Source: SZUA-37 sp964472525 (GTDB lineage: Bacteria; Pseudomonadota; Gammaproteobacteria; UBA6429; Thiohalophilaceae). From it: a stretch of 10,765 nucleotides of DNA. Shown one piece after another: positions 5,463-10,765 of this stretch. Where the stretch lies: NCBI GenBank assembly GCA_964472525.1, contig CAYYLL010000059.1, forward strand, positions 1-10,765. The letters run 5' to 3'. Position 1 is the first letter of the stretch; every line of letters starts with the position of its first letter. The notes under the pieces are model-generated. The model was not told the DNA's origin, searched no databases, and saw only the letters and a program-made list of their open reading frames with translations. A program made the translations under genes and the position numbers.

Positions 5463-6779
5463 ATGAAAACAAAATCAAAGCAATCTAACCAAATACAAGA
5501 GAATGTCTTAAATGACTATCGGCGTATCCGAGATGACAGTGAGTTATTGTGCGAGCCCCTCGAAGTTGAGGATTACGGCATCCAAACAATGCCTGAAGTC
5601 AGCCCCCCCAAATGGCATTTGGCGCATACGAGCTGGTTTTTTGAAACTTTATTATTAAAACCCTTTTATAAAAATTATAAAGAATACAATCCAAAGTTTG
5701 CAGTTTTATTTAATTCCTATTACGACACAATTGGTTTATATCATCCGCGACATCAACGTGGAGTTTTATCACGGCCAACGCTAAAAGAAGTCTATGATTA
5801 TCGTCAGTATGTCGACAATGCCATGGTGGCACTGTTGTTAGAAATAGTGCATCCACAGCGACAAGAGATTTTATCGCGAACAGCTTTGGGGATTAATCAT
5901 GAACAACAACATCAGGAATTGCTGTTAACGGACATCAAACATATTTTTGCTAGTAATCCACTTAGGCCTGCGTATAAAGATTCTGAACCAACTAGTAACG
6001 TAGGCCTTGTTGAGCAAACTAAAACAGAGATTAATTGGATAGAATTTAACGGAGGCCTTAAAACGATAGGTTTTTCTGGTAATGGTTTTTGTTATGACAA
6101 TGAATGCCCGCAACATAAGACTTATATGGAGAGCTTTCAACTTGCATCCAAACCGGTTAGCAACAATGAATTTCTGCAATTTATAAATGTCGGCGCTTAT
6201 CAACAGCCCGCGTTATGGTTATCGGATGCATGGAAAATAATTAATAACGAACAATGGCAGGCCCCACTGTATTGGGAACAAAAAGGGAATAGTTGGCAGT
6301 ATATGACACTCTCTGGTATGCAAGCCATTGATGGTAACGCGCCGGTATGTCATGTCAGTTATTTTGAGGCGGCGGCCTATGCCCTTTGGCTAAGTGAACA
6401 ACAGCCGGGAGTGCGCTTGCCCACCGAAGCCGAATGGGAAATGGCTGCGCTTAAATACAAAGTGGATGGGAACTTGCGTGAATCCACATTCTTGCAACCT
6501 TGCGCTACACAATCACCGTCAAGTACTGTTAAATTGCAACAAATGTACGGTGACGTTTGGGAGTGGACGCAAAGTGCGTATTCCGCTTATCCGGGGTACG
6601 CTGCTGCCAGTGGCCCGTTAGGTGAATACAATGGTAAATTTATGAGTAGCCAAATGGTATTGCGTGGTGGTTCATGTGCAACACCGAGGGGTCACATTCG
6701 TCCAAGTTACCGTAACTTTTTTTATCCGCATGAACGTTGGCAATTTAGCGGTTTTAGATTAGCAAGGGATGTCCAATGA
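5463..6779 (+). CDS. egtB: Ergothioneine biosynthesis protein EgtB (hercynine sulfoxide synthase)
   Basis: Cytosolic non-haem iron enzyme that uses oxygen to join a thiol donor to the imidazole of hercynine, giving a sulfoxide. The 438 residues comprise an N-terminal DinB-like domain (about 12-165) and a C-terminal formylglycine-generating-enzyme-like domain (about 190-436). The likely iron ligands are H55 in WHLAHT and H146 and H150 in HEQQHQE. The second domain shows RLPTEAEWEMAA (318-329), GDVWEWTQS (363-371), LRGGSC (400-405) and a closing SGFRLARD (429-436). A double tyrosine in FNSYYDTIG (83-91) and HPRHQRG (94-100) fit the branch for which direct use of cysteine has been described; the thiol donor here is inference. 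The start lies four bases after the stop of the leader ORF with little ribosome site of its own. It overlaps egtD by ATGA, so the two are one operon. Confidence 0.94.
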   Translation: MKTKSKQSNQIQENVLNDYRRIRDDSELLCEPLEVEDYGIQTMPEVSPPKWHLAHTSWFFETLLLKPFYKNYKEYNPKFAVLFNSYYDTIGLYHPRHQRGVLSRPTLKEVYDYRQYVDNAMVALLLEIVHPQRQEILSRTALGINHEQQHQELLLTDIKHIFASNPLRPAYKDSEPTSNVGLVEQTKTEINWIEFNGGLKTIGFSGNGFCYDNECPQHKTYMESFQLASKPVSNNEFLQFINVGAYQQPALWLSDAWKIINNEQWQAPLYWEQKGNSWQYMTLSGMQAIDGNAPVCHVSYFEAAAYALWLSEQQPGVRLPTEAEWEMAALKYKVDGNLRESTFLQPCATQSPSSTVKLQQMYGDVWEWTQSAYSAYPGYAAASGPLGEYNGKFMSSQMVLRGGSCATPRGHIRPSYRNFFYPHERWQFSGFRLARDVQ

Positions 6780-7768
6780 CAACTACATCAATTCATCGCA
6801 AGGAAGATAATACTAGTAGTATTTATTTTTATGATTACCATCCTGAACCAGTGGATTTTCATAAAGAAGTTATTAATGGAATGGCAAGTTCGCCACGAGT
6901 GCTCGCACCAAAATTTTTCTATGATGAAAAAGGGTCTCAATTATTTGATGCCATCTGTGAAACGTTAGAATATTATCCAACAAGAACTGAATTATCCATT
7001 TTGGAACAAAATATTGATGAAATCGCGGAGTATATTGGTGAAGACTGCCTATTGATTGAGCCCGGAAGTGGCAGTAGCCAGAAAGTGAGGCTTATTCTGG
7101 ATACGATTAATCCTATCGCGTATATGCCAATGGATATTTCAAAAGATTACCTACGTTTGGCCGCTGAAGATGTGGCGTCAGGGTATCCTTGGTTAGAAGT
7201 ACATGCAGCCTGTGTGGATTATACCCGTGATTTTTCATTACCTCCCTGCCATCAACACGCACGTAAGGTTGCGTTTTTCCCTGGCTCAAGTATTGGTAAC
7301 TTTGAGCCAGAACAAGCGATTACTTTTTTACGCCATCTTTCTCGTATACTACAAGCTGGCGGCGGCTTGCTGATAGGTGTGGATCTTAAAAAAGACATTG
7401 ATACACTGAATGCAGCCTATAACGACAATGCAGGGATGACGGCCGCCTTTAACCAGAATCTACTGACTCGAATTAGTAATGAATTAAATGCAGATTTTGA
7501 TGTAGAAAAATTTCATCACCATGCTTTTTATAATAAAAAACTTGGACGTATTGAAATGCACCTAGTCAGCAATGAAGAACATACCGTATCCATTGACCAG
7601 CATCGTTTTAAATTCAAAAAAAATGAAAGTATCCATACGGAAAGTTCTTATAAATATACGGTGGATGAATTTCAGATGCTCGCTGAAAAGGCAGGTTTTA
7701 AATCAATAAAAGCATGGACTGATGCGGATGATTTATTTAGTGTCCATTATTTTGAAATGGATCACTAG
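6776..7768 (+). CDS. egtD: L-histidine N-alpha-methyltransferase EgtD
   Basis: SAM-dependent enzyme that methylates the alpha-amino group of histidine three times to hercynine, the first step of ergothioneine synthesis. It has 330 residues, close to the usual 320-330. Visible are KFFYDEKGSQLFDAI (46-60), the SAM-binding IEPGSGSSQKVR (94-105), MDIS (119-122), the histidine-binding FFPGSSIGNFEP (167-178) with N175 matching the substrate Asn of mycobacterial EgtD, RIEMHLVS (258-265) with M261, and HTESSYKYT (287-295) with E289 matching the substrate-binding Glu. It is translationally coupled to egtB. With egtB it makes the core of the pathway; the last C-S cleavage (EgtE or another PLP lyase) must be encoded elsewhere. 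Confidence 0.95.
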   Translation: MTTTSIHRKEDNTSSIYFYDYHPEPVDFHKEVINGMASSPRVLAPKFFYDEKGSQLFDAICETLEYYPTRTELSILEQNIDEIAEYIGEDCLLIEPGSGSSQKVRLILDTINPIAYMPMDISKDYLRLAAEDVASGYPWLEVHAACVDYTRDFSLPPCHQHARKVAFFPGSSIGNFEPEQAITFLRHLSRILQAGGGLLIGVDLKKDIDTLNAAYNDNAGMTAAFNQNLLTRISNELNADFDVEKFHHHAFYNKKLGRIEMHLVSNEEHTVSIDQHRFKFKKNESIHTESSYKYTVDEFQMLAEKAGFKSIKAWTDADDLFSVHYFEMDH

Positions 7769-7785
7769 GTAGCCGATATACAAAC

Positions 7786-8406
7786 ATGGATAATACACTG
7801 CTGTTAAAAGCAAAACGGCATTTATGCCGAAAGGATCCGGTGATGGCAAAATTAATAAAATCCTGCCAACCGTTTTCATTTAATAATAAACCCATTAAAA
7901 AACCAAATCACTTTCATGCCGTGGTCAGGACAATTATTAGCCAGCAATTATCGGTTAAAGCCGCACAAACAATTCATGACAGATTATTAAAAAAGCAGGG
8001 CGGACGAATTTTTAATGCAAATAAATTACAGAATTTAGGTGATGCTGCCATACAAGGATGTGGGTTATCAAGGAATAAAATTCGTTACATTCGTGCGATA
8101 GCAATGGCCGTGATCGATAAGGAACTTAATTTCAAAAAACTAGAAAAGCTGGAAAACAATTTAATCATTGAGTCGTTAGTTAAATATCCGGGCATTGGCC
8201 AATGGAGTGCCGAAATGGTCTTAATTATTTCGTTTAAACGTCTGGATGTTTTACCGTTGGGAGATTTAATTATTAGAAAATCGATGCAGCAACATTATAA
8301 TCTGGATAAAAATACATCTTATGATGAATATCGAGAAGTTGCCAAGGCATGGCAACCTTACCGAACCATTGCGAGCCGCTATCTTTGGGCATCCGTTGCA
8401 GGATAA
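7786..8406 (+). CDS. DNA-3-methyladenine glycosylase, short AlkA type
   Basis: Base-excision repair enzyme that removes alkylated purines such as 3-methyladenine from DNA. The 206 residues cover an HhH-GPD domain. Visible are AVVRTIISQQLSVKAA (45-60), the helix-hairpin-helix LVKYPGIGQWSA (131-142) and the catalytic Asp in LPLGD (156-160, D160). It lacks the extra N-terminal domain of E. coli AlkA (282 residues), so it is like the compact Mag1-type members. No iron-sulfur cysteine cluster is present, against an endonuclease III or MutY assignment. It starts 17 bases after egtD on the same strand without a clear ribosome site, so it may be read from the egt transcript; the next in-frame ATG (7843) would cut off 19 residues. 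It converges on ada. Confidence 0.88.
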   Translation: MDNTLLLKAKRHLCRKDPVMAKLIKSCQPFSFNNKPIKKPNHFHAVVRTIISQQLSVKAAQTIHDRLLKKQGGRIFNANKLQNLGDAAIQGCGLSRNKIRYIRAIAMAVIDKELNFKKLEKLENNLIIESLVKYPGIGQWSAEMVLIISFKRLDVLPLGDLIIRKSMQQHYNLDKNTSYDEYREVAKAWQPYRTIASRYLWASVAG

Positions 8407-8461
8407 ACACCTAACGTCAGCCCCTCTGCACAAACTTTTATCAAAAAATCTTTTCTAATCG

Positions 8462-8507
8462 GTCAGATAACTATTACCATGTCGTATTCCTCAATATGTA
8501 ATCTGAC
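8462..8507. repeat. Imperfect inverted repeat between the converging glycosylase and ada genes
   Basis: GTCAGATAAC (8462-8471) and GTAATCTGAC (8498-8507) are inverted arms with one mismatch in ten, separated by 26 bases. There is no T-tract at the end, so it is not a standard terminator, though a long-loop RNA hairpin could form on both converging transcripts. The rest of the 122-base gap (8407-8528) holds no gene. Confidence 0.5.
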
Positions 8508-8528
8508 AATTGACAGAAAGATGTTCTC

Positions 8529-9575
8529 TTAGCCTGTATTATTATTTTCAAAATCAAGCAACCATTTTTTTCTATGGGTTCCACCACCATAGCCCGCGAG
8601 GCTTCCATCAGACGCGATAACGCGATGACAGGGAATAATAATAGCAATACGATTATGGCCATTAGCGGATGCAGTTGCTCTAATCGCTTTTGGATTACCG
8701 AGTGCAAATGCCTGTTGTTTATATGAACGTGTTTCGCCATAAGGAATTTTTTGGAGACTTTTCCATACCGATTTCTGAAATTCAGTTCCTGGTGTATGTA
8801 ATGGAACTGTAAATATTTTTCTGATTCCAGAAAAATATTCTTGAATCTCGGATTGTACTTGATCCAGGTGCGGGTTATTGCCGGGAAGAATAACGGCATT
8901 GAGTCGTTTACACAAATCCGTAAATTCTGATTCCAGCATTTTGCGATCGGTAAATTCAAGCAAACAAATGCCTTTACTACTGGCGCAAGTAAATACCGGA
9001 CCAATGGGGGTAGTGAAACGAATAATATTGATAACGGATTTATCCGCTGTTTTTGTTGGAGACTTCCCAAAAACAGAACGGTAGCTTTGGTTGAAAGTAC
9101 TTAAAGATTCATAACCACTATCAAATGCTGAGTTTGAAATGGCTTCACCTTTTTTAATACTACTAAAGGCCGTATTAATACGAAGCATTCTTTGGTAGGC
9201 ATGAAAAGTCATATTATGGTATTTTTTAAACCATCTTCGAATCTGGCTTGGCTCAATATTTCTACGCCTTAAGTCTGCGTCTTTGAGCCTTAAATATGGA
9301 TTTTGATGTAACTCTTTTATTGTGTCTTTAATGTATTTAGGGGTTTCATCCTGTTTTTCCATTGGTTTGCAAATTTTGCAAGGCCGGTATCCGTTTTGAA
9401 GCGCTTGTTGAGTCGAGTCATAAAAAATAACATTCTCGGGTTTTGGTTTTCTTGCCCTACAGGCAGGTCGGCAAAATATCCCTGTTGTTTTAACCGCGGT
9501 GATAAAAACACCTTCATAGAAGGAATCTTTTTTACCAATGGCATTGTATTTTTCTTGGAAAGTCAGTTTCTTCAT
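8529..9575 (-). CDS. ada: Ada: methyl-responsive regulator and O6-methylguanine-DNA methyltransferase
   Basis: Suicide repair protein and activator of the adaptive response. The 348 residues hold all three parts of Ada. The zinc domain has C35, C39, C66 and C69 in FCRPACRARK and YRPCKICKP; C35 matches the E. coli C38 that accepts methyl groups from phosphotriesters and switches on DNA binding. An AraC-type helix-turn-helix region follows (about 80-175) and looks divergent. The C-terminal methyltransferase domain carries IPCHRV, with acceptor C316, and SLAGYGGG (325-332). I chose the ATG at 9575 because it gives MKKLTF, close to the E. coli start; a TTG at 9584 adds three residues, and neither has a clear ribosome site. 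It is likely autoregulated after methylation and may control the facing glycosylase gene. Confidence 0.95.
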   Translation of the reverse strand: MKKLTFQEKYNAIGKKDSFYEGVFITAVKTTGIFCRPACRARKPKPENVIFYDSTQQALQNGYRPCKICKPMEKQDETPKYIKDTIKELHQNPYLRLKDADLRRRNIEPSQIRRWFKKYHNMTFHAYQRMLRINTAFSSIKKGEAISNSAFDSGYESLSTFNQSYRSVFGKSPTKTADKSVINIIRFTTPIGPVFTCASSKGICLLEFTDRKMLESEFTDLCKRLNAVILPGNNPHLDQVQSEIQEYFSGIRKIFTVPLHTPGTEFQKSVWKSLQKIPYGETRSYKQQAFALGNPKAIRATASANGHNRIAIIIPCHRVIASDGSLAGYGGGTHRKKWLLDFENNNTG

Positions 9576-9628
9576 TTGCAACAAAATATAACATTTCAGA
9601 ATCCATTCGGACTACCGGAAAATGAACA

Positions 9629-9659
9629 AGTATATTGTATGACTGAATTGCAATAACAA
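9629..9659 (-). promoter_or_regulatory. Candidate promoter of ada
   Basis: Read on the minus strand, TATACT (9634-9629) matches five of six -10 consensus bases, and TTGTTA (9659-9654) is a partial -35 at 19 bases, longer than ideal. A suboptimal promoter would suit a gene activated by its own methylated product. No exact E. coli Ada box could be found. Confidence 0.3.
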
Positions 9660-9670
9660 AATGAGTATGG

Positions 9671-9689
9671 CGGGGATGCTTGAATCCCG
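9671..9689 (-). terminator. Possible hairpin terminator of tsaD
   Basis: GGGAT (9673-9677) and ATCCC (9684-9688) form a 5-bp stem around a 6-base loop, extendable by a C-G pair past a bulged G. It lies about 60 bases past the tsaD stop. On the minus strand the sequence after it has only scattered T, so termination would be weak. It also sits upstream of ada and could affect its leader. Confidence 0.3.
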
Positions 9690-9746
9690 TTATATGTTTA
9701 GGTGTAGATAATTTGCTGTATCCGTCATTATGTTTATTATTTAAAC

Positions 9747-10760
9747 TTAAGCAGGGTATAAGGTATCAATCGGCCAGCGCGCCGTTGCAGAAAAATCCAA
9801 GTCTTGCTGCTCACCGGCAAGTAGACGTTGGCTACCGGCATAGGCAATCATTGCGCCGTTGTCGGTGCAAAATTCTGGGCGCGGGTAATAGACCCTAGCA
9901 TCATGTTTTTTGACCAGCTCGGTTAAGTGCGCGCGCAAGTGGGTGTTAGCGCTAACGCCACCGGCTATCACTAAGGTTTTCATTTGCGTTTGTTCTAATG
10001 CGCGGCGGCATTTAATTGCAATGGTTTCGACCACTGCTTCTTCAAACGCATAAGCGAGATCCGCTTGGGTTTGTGCGCTCTGGTCAGATTGTTTCCATGC
10101 CGTGAGGGCTGCGGTTTTTAAGCCGCTAAAGCTAAAATCCAGTCCGGGGCGATTGGTCATTGGGCGGGGGAGTTTAAAGCGACTGGGCTGGCCAGACTCG
10201 GCCAGTTTAGCTAGAGCAGGACCACCGGGGTAACTCAGGCCGAGCATCTTGGCGGTTTTATCGAAGGCTTCACCTGCGGCATCGTCAACGGACTCGCCAA
10301 GTAAGGTATAACAGCCAATACCTTGCACGCTAATAAGTTGGGTGTGTCCACCAGACACCAATAGGGCCACAAAGGGGAAGCGAGGTGGGTTCTTTTCTAG
10401 CATCGGTGCGAGCAGGTGGCCTTCCATATGGTGGACACCAATGGCGGGTACGTCCCAGGCGTAGGCGAGCGAGCGGCCGACAGAACTGCCGACCAATAAG
10501 GCACCTAACAGGCCGGGGCCTTTGGTATAGGCGATGCCATCAATGTCTTTGGCGGTGAGTTGTGCCTGCTCTAATACCTTGTTAATTAATGGAATAATTT
10601 TGCGTATATGGTCGCGTGAAGCCAGTTCGGGCACCACACCACCGTATTGGGCATGCAGCTTGATCTGGCTGTGTAATACATCAGCAAGAATGCCCGAATC
10701 GGTATCGTAAATGGCGATGCCGGTTTCATCGCAGGAGGTTTCTATTCCTAAAACACGCAT
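9747..10760 (-). CDS. tsaD: tRNA N6-adenosine threonylcarbamoyltransferase
   Basis: Catalytic subunit that, with TsaB and TsaE, moves threonylcarbamoyl from TsaC-made threonylcarbamoyl-AMP to A37 of tRNAs reading ANN codons. The 337 residues equal the E. coli length. Metal ligands H111 and H115 (VHHMEGH) and D300 (CTDNGA) fall at the E. coli numbers. ASKHA-fold nucleotide motifs are GIETSCDET (5-13), SGGHTQL (136-142), DDAAGEAFDK (159-168) and GGVSAN (267-272). The gene is complete, but only five bases before the ATG are in the window, so its promoter is not seen. Its G+C is far above that of its neighbours: 38 and 39 of 60 at 10141-10200 and 10441-10500. Confidence 0.97.
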   Translation of the reverse strand: MRVLGIETSCDETGIAIYDTDSGILADVLHSQIKLHAQYGGVVPELASRDHIRKIIPLINKVLEQAQLTAKDIDGIAYTKGPGLLGALLVGSSVGRSLAYAWDVPAIGVHHMEGHLLAPMLEKNPPRFPFVALLVSGGHTQLISVQGIGCYTLLGESVDDAAGEAFDKTAKMLGLSYPGGPALAKLAESGQPSRFKLPRPMTNRPGLDFSFSGLKTAALTAWKQSDQSAQTQADLAYAFEEAVVETIAIKCRRALEQTQMKTLVIAGGVSANTHLRAHLTELVKKHDARVYYPRPEFCTDNGAMIAYAGSQRLLAGEQQDLDFSATARWPIDTLYPA

Positions 10761-10765
10761 AAATA

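Noticed and set aside
5925..6203. 92-residue minus-strand ORF in egtB
   Set aside because: It is a shadow of the conserved EgtB frame.
8474..9070. 198-residue minus-strand ORF overlapping ada
   Set aside because: It is an alternative frame of ada, whose methyltransferase motifs lie in the other frame.
9396..9656. 86-residue plus-strand ORF at the start of ada
   Set aside because: It is antisense to the conserved Ada zinc domain and has no ribosome site or known motif.
9680..9898. 72-residue plus-strand ORF across the tsaD end
   Set aside because: It runs antisense to the conserved C-terminus of TsaD, including the D300 region.
1..10765. CRISPR array, insertion sequence, tRNA or attachment site
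   Set aside because: I saw no spaced repeat series, transposase motif, terminal inverted repeats or tRNA-like cloverleaf. The only clear tandem repeat is the 15-bp pair at 4270-4299.

Overview
The window looks like chromosomal DNA from a gammaproteobacterium. Rho is nearly collinear with the E. coli protein (420 residues, same motif numbering). TsaD has the E. coli length of 337 residues. A DUF3135 gene, rpmE (zinc-type L31), mtgA and a two-domain Ada also fit. A genus cannot be named from the sequence alone. Base composition is AT-rich except in tsaD. No tRNA, rRNA, CRISPR array, insertion sequence or phage gene is visible.

Left part (1-4228), housekeeping: rho (+), a 359-base AT-rich gap, a DUF3135 gene starting at a TTG (+), rpmE (+), a secreted nuclease-fold protein (+), then mtgA (-) converging on it. 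The clearest terminator in the window follows rpmE but lies inside the signal-peptide codons of the nuclease gene, so the two genes are probably linked by read-through. A perfect 15-bp tandem repeat sits upstream of mtgA.

Middle (4362-7768), regulator and ergothioneine genes: a LysR-type regulator (-) points away from a short ORF with a strong ribosome-binding site. That ORF encodes only the N-terminal beginning of a DUF1330-like protein. Four bases after its stop comes egtB, which overlaps egtD by 4 bases (ATGA). EgtD trimethylates histidine to hercynine, and EgtB, a non-haem iron sulfoxide synthase, makes the C-S bond. egtA, egtC and egtE are absent here, and the EgtB motifs resemble the type that may use cysteine directly. 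The layout suggests that a LysR/DUF1330 locus lost most of its target gene and that egtBD now sit behind the old expression signals.

Right part (7786-10760): a short AlkA-type 3-methyladenine glycosylase (+) follows egtD by 17 bases and converges on a full-length ada (-). The two form an alkylation-repair pair next to the thiol antioxidant genes. tsaD (-) ends the window, complete, and is much richer in G+C than the genes before it.

I found no evidence of a wholly new system. The best leads are the DUF1330 remnant acting as a leader for egtBD, the terminator embedded in a coding region, and the compositional step before tsaD.
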